DNA of 64,000 nucleotides from Pseudomonadota bacterium. GTDB lineage: Bacteria; Pseudomonadota; Gammaproteobacteria; Burkholderiales; Burkholderiaceae_E. Every line of letters starts with the position of its first letter. Positions within the stretch are counted from its first letter, which is position 1. Positions 54,081-62,610 of this stretch are shown here, one piece after another. The DNA lies in the NCBI GenBank assembly GCA_029779435.1, contig JAKPAM010000136.1, forward strand, positions 19,464 to 83,463, read 5' to 3'. A program made the position numbers and the translations under genes. The notes beneath the pieces are model-generated. The model was not told the origin of the DNA, did not search any database, and worked only from the letters and a program-made list of their open reading frames with translations.

Positions 54081-54272
54081 TCACCCTCGCCGTCGATCGG
54101 CGCTTCCACCGGGCCAGGCCCGGCATCGGAACGCCCCGGCATGCGCATGCGACGCAGCCGCTGTTGATCCACCCCGCTCGCTTGCCTGCCTCGTCGACCC
54201 GAGGTTCCGAAGGCCGGACCGGCGCTCGCCGGACGACCCTATGCAAAAAGCGTAGTAGAACGAAGGGGAAAG

Positions 54273-55358
54273 ATGATGCAAAAAAGCGGGCAACGCATAC
54301 GGACAACGGCCGGCATCCGCTCGAACGGATGGCTGCGCTGGTCCTGCACCGGTTTGTTGGTGGCTGGACTGGCCGCCTGCAGCGGAGGCGGCGGTGGTGG
54401 GGGCAACGCCGCAGCGGATAACGGCACCGGCAACGGCGGCGGATCGACGACGCCCAGGGCGCTGACCGCCGCCAACGCCAGGCAGGAACTCAGCGCCGCC
54501 TACAGCTCGACGGAGACGATTTCCAGCCAGGTCAAATCGATATCATCGGATATCTCCGGCAGGAGCACGGACACGGCCGCCACCCCGGCGCCCGCGCGAT
54601 TCAGCGCCGTCGACTTCGCGCGCACCCAGTTGGAGCGGGCCCTCGCCAGCCGGCGCAACACTTCCGGGCCGACCGCCAAGGCCGTAAGGACCAACACCCT
54701 TGCCTGTCAACAGGGCGGCAGCATATTGGTGACGCTCAACGATGCCGATAACGACGGCGACTTGAGCACCGGCGATTCGTTCTCGTACCAATTCAACAAC
54801 TGCCGTGCATCGGGACAGACGACCAACGGCAGCCTCCGGTTCTCCAATCTCGTCATCCCGCAGACCGATACCGGCACGATGACGATGACCATCACTTTCG
54901 TCGCGCTCTCGTCCAGCATCGACGGCCAGGCCACCGTCCTGGACGGCGGCTTCGACATGCGGGTCACCATTGCGGATCAGGCGGCAACCGTCGTCTCGGT
55001 GACGGCCTCGGGACAATCGCTTCGCGCGAAGACGCCGACCCACACCGAGATCATGACGAACTTCTCGACATCGGCCGAACTGAACCAGACAGCGAGCACC
55101 TATAAGCAATCGAGCAACGCGACGTTCAGCTACGCCGAAAGCAACAAGTCCTACACGCTGACGACGTCCACGCCATTCACCGGCACGCTGGGTGCCAACC
55201 CCAGCGCCGGATCGATGACGATCAAGGCTTCCGACGGCAGCCAGGCGCGGATGACCGTTGCTTCGCCCACCACGGTGCGGATCGAGGCCGACAGCGATGG
55301 CGATAACGTCTTCGAACACAGCGAAACGCGCACCTGGCGCGAGTTCAAGGAGTCCTGA
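54273..55358 (+). CDS. Predicted lipoprotein with Asp-rich loop motifs
   Basis: A 361-residue secreted protein of unknown function. A signal peptide ends in a lipobox (LAAC, about residue 36) followed by a Gly-rich linker. The mature part is Ser/Thr-rich and probably beta-stranded. Two Asp-rich loops, DADNDGDLSTGDSF (about residue 152) and EADSDGDNVFEHSE near the C-terminus, resemble calcium-binding loops. An AAGGGGA ribosome-binding site precedes ATGATG at 54273. I do not recognise the family. Confidence 0.8.
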   Translation: MMQKSGQRIRTTAGIRSNGWLRWSCTGLLVAGLAACSGGGGGGGNAAADNGTGNGGGSTTPRALTAANARQELSAAYSSTETISSQVKSISSDISGRSTDTAATPAPARFSAVDFARTQLERALASRRNTSGPTAKAVRTNTLACQQGGSILVTLNDADNDGDLSTGDSFSYQFNNCRASGQTTNGSLRFSNLVIPQTDTGTMTMTITFVALSSSIDGQATVLDGGFDMRVTIADQAATVVSVTASGQSLRAKTPTHTEIMTNFSTSAELNQTASTYKQSSNATFSYAESNKSYTLTTSTPFTGTLGANPSAGSMTIKASDGSQARMTVASPTTVRIEADSDGDNVFEHSETRTWREFKES

Positions 55359-55505
55359 CGCCGCGGTGGACACCCGGGCCCGTTCACGCGGGGAGCGGGC
55401 CCGCATCGCAGTCTCTTGTGATGGAACTCACGTCGCGTGCCGGCGGGCGCGCGGCGTCTCGTGTCAAGATGTCGCCGCCTTCCAGCAAAGGAACGAGAGG
55501 AGACG

Positions 55506-56312
55506 ATGTCGTATCAACACATGCTCGTCGAGAAGCGCGGCGCAGCCGACTGGGTCACGCTGAACCGCCCCGGCAGCCTGAATGCCCTGACGCAGGATTC
55601 GCTGGCCGAACTGAACGCTTATTTCGACAGCCTCGCGCAGAACTACGACGTGCGCGTCGTCGTGCTGCGCGGCGCCGGCCGCGCGTTCTGCGCCGGCCTG
55701 GACATCAAGGCCAGCGTCGACGCCCACCGTGACGCTCCAGCCAGCGGCACGATCGACGAGGGGATGCGCGGCCAGCGCCGCTTCAGCGGATTGGTGATGA
55801 AGATGCGGCGCTGCCCGCAGCCGATCGTCGGCCTGATCCACGGCCATGCCGCCGGCGGCGGCTTTTCGATCGCGCTGGGTTGCGACGTGCGGATCGCGGC
55901 CGAGGGCACGAAGATGAACGCGGCCTTCATCAAGATCGGCCTGTCCGGCTGCGAAATGGGCTCCAGCTACCACCTGCCCCGACTGGTCGGCACATCGGTG
56001 GCCGCCGAACTGATGTACACCGGCCGCTTCATCGACGCGCAGCGCGCGCTGCGTACGGGCCTGGTATCGGACGTGGTGCCGCTCGACCAGCTCGAGGCCG
56101 CGGGCCAGGCGCTGGTCAACGACATGCTGGCCACCGCGCCGCTGGGGCTGCGCCTGACCAAGGAATGCCTGTGGGCGAACGTCGACGGCAACGACCTGCC
56201 GTCGGCGATCGCGATGGAGGATCGCAACCAGGTGCTGACGGTCGCCAATGGCGACCTCGCAGAAGGCATGCGCGCGTTCCTCGACAAGCGCAAACCCGAC
56301 TACACGCGCTGA
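55506..56312 (+). CDS. Enoyl-CoA hydratase/isomerase family protein
   Basis: A 268-residue crotonase-fold enzyme. The oxyanion-hole segments GAGRAFCAGLDIKA and HGHAAGGGFSIALGCDVRIA are intact, and Glu residues in the SGCEMGSSYHLPRLVG region suit hydratase chemistry. GAGAGGAG precedes ATG 55506. It lies 24 bases ahead of a short-chain dehydrogenase gene, so the two may act in sequence on an acyl-CoA. The pathway is not shown by the neighbours. Confidence 0.88.
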   Translation: MSYQHMLVEKRGAADWVTLNRPGSLNALTQDSLAELNAYFDSLAQNYDVRVVVLRGAGRAFCAGLDIKASVDAHRDAPASGTIDEGMRGQRRFSGLVMKMRRCPQPIVGLIHGHAAGGGFSIALGCDVRIAAEGTKMNAAFIKIGLSGCEMGSSYHLPRLVGTSVAAELMYTGRFIDAQRALRTGLVSDVVPLDQLEAAGQALVNDMLATAPLGLRLTKECLWANVDGNDLPSAIAMEDRNQVLTVANGDLAEGMRAFLDKRKPDYTR

Positions 56313-56336
56313 CGCGCCGCTCACCGAGGAGACCCG

Positions 56337-57125
56337 ATGACTTCCCCCGCTCCCACGACCTCGGGCGCCGCATCCGCGACGCCTCGCGTCGCGCTCGTCA
56401 CCGGCGCCAGCCGCGGCATCGGCCGCCAGATCGCGCTGACGCTGGCCGACGCCGGCATCGACGTGGCGATCAACTACCACCGTAACCAGGATGCCGCCGA
56501 AGCGGTCGCCGAGGCCGTGCGCGCCAAGGGCCGCCGCGCGCGCACGTATTCGGCCGCCGTCGAGGACTTCGACGCCGACGCCGCGATGATCGAAGCGATC
56601 GTGCGCGACTTCGGCTCGCTCGACATCCTGGTCAGCAACGCGGGCATCGCGAGCCGCGGCCAGAAGGTCGCCGACACCGATCCGCGCGAACTCGAGCGCG
56701 TGCTGCGCATCCACGCGTTCGCCCCCCACTACCTGGCCCGGCTGGCGATCCCGCACATGCGGGCCCGCGGACAAGGCCACATCATCATCATCTCCAGCGT
56801 CGCGACGCTGCAGCCGGCCGCCAACGGCGCGCCGTACTCGATGGGCAAGGCGGCCGCCGAGGCGCTGGCGCAGACGCTGGCCCGCGAGGAACACGCGCAC
56901 GGCATCCGCACCAACATCGTCGCACCCGGGCTGACCGTGACCGACATGGGCGAGCGGCTGTCCAAGGCGCGCTGGGGCGTCGCGGACATCCACGAGCTGG
57001 ACGCCAAGGCGCCGTTCGGCCGTGTCGGCACGCCGCAGGACATCGCCAACGTCGTGGCGTTCCTCGTGTCGGACCAGGCGTTCTACGTCAACGGACAAAA
57101 GATCAACCTGAACGGCGGGGTCTGA
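56337..57125 (+). CDS. Short-chain dehydrogenase/reductase, FabG-like
   Basis: A 262-residue classical SDR. The cofactor motif TGASRGIG is at residues 22-29, NAG at about 101, and the catalytic Ser, Tyr and Lys are in SSVATLQ and APYSMGKAA. The Arg in INYHRN suggests NADP preference. GAGGAG precedes the start. A GC-rich hairpin terminator follows directly after the stop. Confidence 0.9.
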   Translation: MTSPAPTTSGAASATPRVALVTGASRGIGRQIALTLADAGIDVAINYHRNQDAAEAVAEAVRAKGRRARTYSAAVEDFDADAAMIEAIVRDFGSLDILVSNAGIASRGQKVADTDPRELERVLRIHAFAPHYLARLAIPHMRARGQGHIIIISSVATLQPAANGAPYSMGKAAAEALAQTLAREEHAHGIRTNIVAPGLTVTDMGERLSKARWGVADIHELDAKAPFGRVGTPQDIANVVAFLVSDQAFYVNGQKINLNGGV

Positions 57126-57128
57126 CCC

Positions 57129-57188
57129 GACGGGGGGGCCCGCCTAGGGGGGCCTCCATAAGGGCCTGCGTAGGGCGGCCCCCCCGTC
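57129..57188 (+). terminator. Hairpin terminator after the SDR gene
   Basis: Arms of about 17 bases (57129-57145 and 57172-57188) with a run of seven G opposite seven C pair with two or three mismatches and enclose a smaller hairpin. The structure starts four bases after the stop codon, but no T-tract follows. Confidence 0.55.
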
Positions 57189-57323
57189 CTCCTGCGGCCC
57201 TTCCACTCGTCTGCATCGCGCGCGGCGCGCGGTGCCGCGTTCGCTCGCGTATGCTGGCCGCTTCGCCATACCGGCCGCGTATGCTTGCCACCATCCGGTT
57301 CCTCATTTTCAAAGGTTATCGAC

Positions 57324-57995
57324 GTGAAAGTCTCCGAAGCCCTGGCCTCACGCGTCTCGGTGCGCGCGTTCCTGGATAAACCCGTCCCCGAAGCGACGAT
57401 CCGCGCGATCCTCGAAGGCGCGGCCCGCTCGCCATCGGGCGGCAATCTGCAGCCCTGGCATGTCTGGGTGCTGACCGGGCCGCGGCTGGCCGAGTTCAAG
57501 GCGCTGGTGCAGCGGCGGATGGCCGAGCAGCCCGGCGGCGAACCGACCGAGTACCAGATCTATCCGCCGGACCTCAAGGACCCTTACCGCTCGCGCCGCT
57601 TCAAGTGCGGCGAGGATCTGTACAAGACGATCTCGATCGGCCGCGACAACAAGGCGGGCCGGCTCGCGCAACTGGCCAAGAACTACCAGTTCTTCGGCGC
57701 GCCGGTCGCGATGTTCTTCGCGATCGACCGGATCATGCAGCCGGGACAATGGGCGGACCTGGGCATGTACATGCAGTCGATCATGCTGCTGGCCCGCGAG
57801 CACGGCCTGCATACGTGCCCGCAAGAGGCCTGGGCCCGCTGGCACGAGACGATCGCCGGCTTCGTCGACTTGCCGCCCGAACTGATGCTGTTCGCCGGGA
57901 TGGCGATCGGCCATGCCGACGAGCAGCATCCGATCAACACGCTGCGCACCGACCGCGCGCCGTTCGACGAATACGTGCGGATCGAAGGCTACTGA
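57324..57995 (+). CDS. Nitroreductase family protein
   Basis: A 223-residue FMN-dependent nitroreductase-fold enzyme. SRVSVRAFLDKPVP provides the N-terminal FMN-phosphate contacts, ARSPSGGNLQPWHVWVL is the family signature, and AIGHADEQHPIN lies near the C-terminus. Natural substrates are probably quinones, flavins or nitro compounds. I start it at GTG 57324, which has AAAGG upstream; homology begins there. The frame extends 13 residues further to a TTG. Confidence 0.88.
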   Translation: MKVSEALASRVSVRAFLDKPVPEATIRAILEGAARSPSGGNLQPWHVWVLTGPRLAEFKALVQRRMAEQPGGEPTEYQIYPPDLKDPYRSRRFKCGEDLYKTISIGRDNKAGRLAQLAKNYQFFGAPVAMFFAIDRIMQPGQWADLGMYMQSIMLLAREHGLHTCPQEAWARWHETIAGFVDLPPELMLFAGMAIGHADEQHPINTLRTDRAPFDEYVRIEGY

Positions 57996-58015
57996 ACCAC
58001 CGACTGCCCACCGCA

Positions 58016-60205
58016 ATGCCCGACCACCGCCCCAGCGACGACAGTCCCGCGCCACCGTCCGCCGACAGGCGGATCGTGCACCCGGCGCAGCCGGTCATCG
58101 GCGGCGGCGAATGCGCCGAACTGATCCGGCGGTTTCCGTGGCAGCACACGCCGGTCGGCGCGATCGACGAGTGGACGCCGATGCTTTGCAGCACCGTGAC
58201 GAACATCGTCAACTCGCCGATCCCCAAGGTGCTGATGTGGGGGCATGACGCGCACCTGATCTACAACGACGCCTACGCGGTGATCGCCGGGCCGCGCCAT
58301 CCGTCGACGCTCGGCGCCCGGATGCGGGACGCCTGGCCCGAGATCTGGGACTGGAGCCGCTCGGTCCTCGAAGCGGGCTTCCGCGGTGAGCAGGTCTCGC
58401 ATCACGACCGGCCGATGATCGTCACCCGGACCGGCGAGCCCGAGCAAGTCGTGTTCGACCTGTACTACACGCCGGTCTACGAGATCGACGGCCAGGTCGG
58501 CGGCGTGATGTGCACGGTCATCGAGAACACCCAACGGGTGCGGGCCGAGCGCGAGCTGGCGCGGCAGATCGCCCAGCGCGAGCACGCCGAGGATCAGTTG
58601 CGGCAGTGGAACGAGACGCTGGAAGCGCGCGTGATCGCCGAGATCGACGAGCGCCGCAAGGCCGAGGCCCGGCTCGTGCAGGCGCAGAAGATGGAAGCGG
58701 TCGGCAAGCTGACCGGCGGCATCGCGCACGACTTCAACAACCTGCTGCAGGTCGTCGCCGGCAACCTGCAGCTGCTGGCCAAGGAGATCGTCGGCAACGA
58801 GCGCGCCGAACGCCGCGCGGCCAACGCCATGGCCGGCGTGGCGCGCGGCGCCAAGCTCGCGTCGCAGTTGCTGGCCTTCGGCCGGCGCCAGGCGCTCGAA
58901 CCCAAGGTCATCAACGTGACGCGGCTCGTGCGGGGCATGGACGACATGCTGCGGCGGGCGATCGGCAACGGCATCGAGGTCGAGACGATCTGCGCCGATG
59001 GGCTGTGGAACACGTTCATCGATCCGGTGCAGGTCGAGAGCGCGCTGCTGAACCTGGCGATCAACGCGCGCGATGCGATGCAGGGCAGCGGCAAGCTGAC
59101 GATCGCGGTCGGCAACGTGCACCTGGACGACGCTTATGCCACCGCGCACGACGACGTGACGGCCGGACAGTACGTGCAGCTGGCGGTGACCGACACCGGC
59201 TGCGGCATGCCGCCGGACGTGATCACGCGCGCATTCGATCCGTTCTTCACGACCAAGCCCGAAGGCCAGGGATCGGGACTGGGCCTGTCGATGGTCTATG
59301 GCTTCGTCAAGCAATCGGGCGGCCACGTCAAGATCCAGTCCGAGCCCGGCGACGGAACGACGATCAGCCTGTATCTGCCGCGCGCGCTGCAGGCCGAGGA
59401 CCAGACGAGCGTGCGGGACGCGGATCCGGTGCACGGCGGCACCGAAACGATCCTGGTGGTCGAAGACGACGAGGAGGTCCGGGCGATCGTCGCCGACATG
59501 TTGGCGGATCTCGGCTACCGGGTGCTCGAAGCGCACGACGCGACCGAAGCGCTGCGCGTGGTCGAGAGCGGAGAGCCGATCGATCTGCTGTTCACCGACG
59601 TCGTGATGCCCGGCCCGCTCAAGCCCCCCGAGCTGGCGCGCAAGGCGCGCGAGCGGATTCCGGGCCTGCCCGTGCTGTTCACGTCCGGCTATAGCGAGAA
59701 CTCGATCGTGCACGGCGGCCGGCTCGATCCGGGGGTCGAACTGCTGACCAAGCCTTACCCGCGCGAAGCCCTGGCGCGCAAGGTGCGTCGCGTGCTGGGC
59801 GCCTGGACCACGCCTCGGGAGCCGCTCGAGCCGGCCGGCGCGCCCCGGGGAGCGAGCGTGCTCGTGGTCGAGACCGATGAGCTGATCCGCCTGAGCACCG
59901 CCGACCTGCTGGCCGACGCCGGCCACCCCGTTCGCGCGGCCGCCAACGTCCGCGACGCGCTGGCGATGCTGCGCGACGCGCCGGCCGATGTGCTGCTGAC
60001 CACCATCGATCTACCCGGCGCCAGCGGACTCGAACTGGCCCGGCTCGCGCGCGACCTGCTGCCGGGAATCGCCGTCGTGTTCGCGGCCAGCGACATCGAC
60101 GTGGCGCGAGCCGATCCAGGCGCCGTGCTGCTGGCCAAGCCTTATGGCGCCGACGAACTGCTGGGTGCCGTGGGCGCCGCGGCCGCGGAACGGCGACCCG
60201 CGTGA
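58016..60205 (+). CDS. Hybrid sensor kinase, PAS-HisKA-HATPase-REC-REC
   Basis: A 729-residue soluble kinase. The N-terminal PAS-type sensor (about 45-185, FPWQHTPVGAIDEWTP) resembles those of blue-light or redox HWE/hybrid kinases. HisKA has His about 238 (GGIAHDFNNLL), followed by an HATPase with GSGLGLSMVYGF. The first receiver has acceptor Asp about 528 (FTDVVMPG). The second (from about residue 615) has Thr663 in place of the acceptor Asp (LLTTIDLPG) and is probably not phosphorylated. Its 3' end overlaps the converging EAL gene by 64 bases. Confidence 0.87.
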   Translation: MPDHRPSDDSPAPPSADRRIVHPAQPVIGGGECAELIRRFPWQHTPVGAIDEWTPMLCSTVTNIVNSPIPKVLMWGHDAHLIYNDAYAVIAGPRHPSTLGARMRDAWPEIWDWSRSVLEAGFRGEQVSHHDRPMIVTRTGEPEQVVFDLYYTPVYEIDGQVGGVMCTVIENTQRVRAERELARQIAQREHAEDQLRQWNETLEARVIAEIDERRKAEARLVQAQKMEAVGKLTGGIAHDFNNLLQVVAGNLQLLAKEIVGNERAERRAANAMAGVARGAKLASQLLAFGRRQALEPKVINVTRLVRGMDDMLRRAIGNGIEVETICADGLWNTFIDPVQVESALLNLAINARDAMQGSGKLTIAVGNVHLDDAYATAHDDVTAGQYVQLAVTDTGCGMPPDVITRAFDPFFTTKPEGQGSGLGLSMVYGFVKQSGGHVKIQSEPGDGTTISLYLPRALQAEDQTSVRDADPVHGGTETILVVEDDEEVRAIVADMLADLGYRVLEAHDATEALRVVESGEPIDLLFTDVVMPGPLKPPELARKARERIPGLPVLFTSGYSENSIVHGGRLDPGVELLTKPYPREALARKVRRVLGAWTTPREPLEPAGAPRGASVLVVETDELIRLSTADLLADAGHPVRAAANVRDALAMLRDAPADVLLTTIDLPGASGLELARLARDLLPGIAVVFAASDIDVARADPGAVLLAKPYGADELLGAVGAAAAERRPA

Positions 60206-61455
60206 ATCGGCCGCGTCCGCGTACGCGGACCGGGCATCGTGATCGGATCGCGATCGATCAGATCGATCGCCTGCGCGGCCGGCACCGCCGGGCTGACCAG
60301 GAAGCCCTGGAACTGGTCGCATCCCAGGTCGCGCAGGATGCACAGTTGATCGATGGTCTCGACGCCTACGGCGATCACCTCCAGGTCCAGCGTGTGCGCC
60401 ATCGAGATGATCGCCGGCACGATCGACGCGTCGTACGATTGATCGGACAGCGCCTGCACGAACGAACGATCGATCTTCAGCTTGTCCAACGGCAGCCGCC
60501 GCAAGTGGGACAGGCTCGAGAACCCGGTGCCGAAATCGTCGATCGAGATCTGGACGCCCAGCCTGCTCAGTCGCTCGAGCACCGCGCTCGCGCGCTCGGG
60601 CTGGTCCATTACCGTACGCTCGGCGAGTTCGATCTCCAGCAACTCGGGCCTGAGCCGTGAGCGCGACAGCGCCGCCTCGACCTCGTGCACGAAACCGTCC
60701 GACAGGAACTCGCGCGCCGACACGTTGATCGCGATCCGCGGTGCCGAGACGCCGACGGACTGCCACGCACAGGCCTGGCGACAGACGTCGCGCAATACCC
60801 ATTCGCCGATCGGCACGATCAGGCCGCATGCTTCGGCCACCGGAATGAAATCGCCGGGCAACACCAGCCCGTACTCCGGGTGGCGCCAGCGCAGCAGCGC
60901 CTCGTAGGACGTGATCCGTCCGGACGCGACGTCGATCCTGGGCTGGTAGAACAGCACGAACTGCTGTTGGCGCAGCGCGATGCGCAGCCCGTTCTCGATC
61001 TCGACGCGCTGAGGAGCCGACTGCCCGATCGACGGCGGGAACACCCGCGCGGCGTGATGGGCCGGCCCCGCCGATCGGTCGCCGGCCCTGCGCCGCGGCA
61101 CGTTCGATTCGCCGGCCTCGCCCGTCATCGCCGCGATGCCGGGGCGCGCGTTCGCGCGACCGCGAACCAGGCGACGCTGGCGGACCCGATCGACGATCGC
61201 CAGCACGATGAACGAAGCAACGGTTCCCAGCACGATCGAAAGAGCCACGAGCCACACGTCGTACTGGCCGGTCACGAAGACGAATCCATCGAGATTTGGA
61301 ATGGCGATTATCGGGGCGACGCCCGATCTGGAAGCACGAGGCAGGATGGATGGCCAGCGCCGCGCGAGGAATGGCGCTCCCGGCGGCACGCGAAGGCCAG
61401 GGCTTTCGTGACGAAAGTCCCCCGAAACGACAAACAATGCGTCATCCCGCTCCAT
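60142..61455 (-). CDS. EAL-domain protein with one N-terminal membrane helix, probably degenerate
   Basis: A protein of up to 437 residues. One transmembrane helix (GQYDVWLVALSIVLGTVASFIVLAIVDRV) resembles the first helix of an MHYT sensor, but the other six are absent. The EAL domain (about 155-410) keeps YEALLRW, INVSA, DDFGTGFSS, KIDRSFV and GCDQFQG. At the EGVE motif it reads AVGVET: Val at about residue 363 replaces a Glu belonging to the catalytic set of active c-di-GMP phosphodiesterases. It may bind c-di-GMP without cleaving it. The start is uncertain; the terminal residues overlap the 3' end of the sensor kinase gene in antisense. Confidence 0.8.
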   Translation of the reverse strand: MERDDALFVVSGDFRHESPGLRVPPGAPFLARRWPSILPRASRSGVAPIIAIPNLDGFVFVTGQYDVWLVALSIVLGTVASFIVLAIVDRVRQRRLVRGRANARPGIAAMTGEAGESNVPRRRAGDRSAGPAHHAARVFPPSIGQSAPQRVEIENGLRIALRQQQFVLFYQPRIDVASGRITSYEALLRWRHPEYGLVLPGDFIPVAEACGLIVPIGEWVLRDVCRQACAWQSVGVSAPRIAINVSAREFLSDGFVHEVEAALSRSRLRPELLEIELAERTVMDQPERASAVLERLSRLGVQISIDDFGTGFSSLSHLRRLPLDKLKIDRSFVQALSDQSYDASIVPAIISMAHTLDLEVIAVGVETIDQLCILRDLGCDQFQGFLVSPAVPAAQAIDLIDRDPITMPGPRTRTRPIHAGRRSAAAAPTAPSSSSAP

Positions 61456-61592
61456 GTCTGCCGTTTGTCGGTCATTTCCTACAGTTCACGCCGACGACGT
61501 CGGATAGGCTTGACGCGATCGATAGGTACGATGTTTGCAGCGACCGATCGACGAGTGCCTTGATTGCCTGACCCGAAGAAGGATCCGATCCG

Positions 61593-61784
61593 ATGCGAAA
61601 TACCCCCGCCGCGCCCCACGAACTCGTGGACCTGGCACGCTCCGAAATCCATGCGTTGATCGATGACTTCGACAGCTTCCTCGCGCAGAGCAACTCGCGC
61701 AAATCGTCGAACACGCGGCCGGATCCCGCCCGCCTGCGCGTCGAGCGACGGCTCACCGAACTGGTCAACGCGCGCGCCCGCTGA
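61593..61784 (+). CDS. Small acidic/basic helical protein, 63 aa
   Basis: I do not recognise this 63-residue protein. It has an acidic amphipathic N-terminal half (LVDLARSEIHALIDDFDSFL) and a basic C-terminal half (RLRVERRLTELVNARAR), with no membrane helix or signal. AAGAAGGA lies upstream of ATG 61593 but at a long distance, so start support is moderate. It is isolated between the EAL gene, transcribed away from it, and otsB, which converges on it. Confidence 0.5.
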   Translation: MRNTPAAPHELVDLARSEIHALIDDFDSFLAQSNSRKSSNTRPDPARLRVERRLTELVNARAR

Positions 61785-61848
61785 ATCCGCGGACACCCCG
61801 GACCCGCGATGCCGTTCGACGGCTTGCGCGGTGGTCCGTGCTGCGCGT

Positions 61849-62586
61849 TCAGCCGTCGCTGGCGGCCAGCCAGGCTCGCACGGCATTCGAATCGGCGAGC
61901 CGGCCGGGCGCGCGGCTCGGGCCGGCGCCGACCTTGATCGCACGCCCGCCGACTTTCAGCACCGCATCGAAACCCGCTTCATCGGTGACGTCGTCGCCGA
62001 CGAATACCGGCGTGCGCCCCGCGAACGGCGCCTCGACGAGGAACTGCCGGATCGCCGCCCCCTTGTCGACCCCCCGCGCCTTGATCTCGACGACGCACTT
62101 GCCGCGCAGCGCCTCGTAACCGGGCATCCGTTCCAGCGCGCGCTCGATCGTCGCCACGCACAAGGCCTCGAGTTCCGGCGCTGCCCGATAATGCAAGGCC
62201 AGGCCGCCGTGCTTGAACTCGGCCAGCAACGCAGGATGACGGTCGATCAGCGCCCGCACCGTCGCGGACACCTCGGACAGATCGGTGACGGCCGCGGTGC
62301 GGATACGTCCGTCGACGCCCCGGCGCTGCGCACCGTGCTCGCCGGCGGCCGGCAGCACCAGCGGAGACAACCAGTGATCGATCTGATCGAGCGAACGGCC
62401 CGAAATGATCGCGACCGCCCCCTGTTGGCGATCGACGAGGCGGCCGAGCGACGCGAGCACGCCGGCGGTCACGACGACGGCGTCCGGACGCGGTGCGATC
62501 GGCACCAGCGTGCCATCGAAATCGAGGAACAACGCCTCGTCGGCGCGCAGCGGAGGCGGATTGTCGCCAAATGTTCGTTCGGTCAT
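61849..62586 (-). CDS. otsB: Trehalose-6-phosphate phosphatase
   Basis: A 245-residue HAD-family phosphatase that converts trehalose-6-phosphate to trehalose. The nucleophile motif LFLDFDGTLVPI is at residues 19-30, AIISGRSLDQI follows, and VFVGDDVTDEAGF supplies the Mg-binding Asp pair. It is transcribed divergently from otsA, with only 24 bases between the two start codons, unlike the usual otsBA operon. Confidence 0.94.
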   Translation of the reverse strand: MTERTFGDNPPPLRADEALFLDFDGTLVPIAPRPDAVVVTAGVLASLGRLVDRQQGAVAIISGRSLDQIDHWLSPLVLPAAGEHGAQRRGVDGRIRTAAVTDLSEVSATVRALIDRHPALLAEFKHGGLALHYRAAPELEALCVATIERALERMPGYEALRGKCVVEIKARGVDKGAAIRQFLVEAPFAGRTPVFVGDDVTDEAGFDAVLKVGGRAIKVGAGPSRAPGRLADSNAVRAWLAASDG

Positions 62587-62610
62587 CGATGACCCCCGAT
62601 GGAGAAGCAC

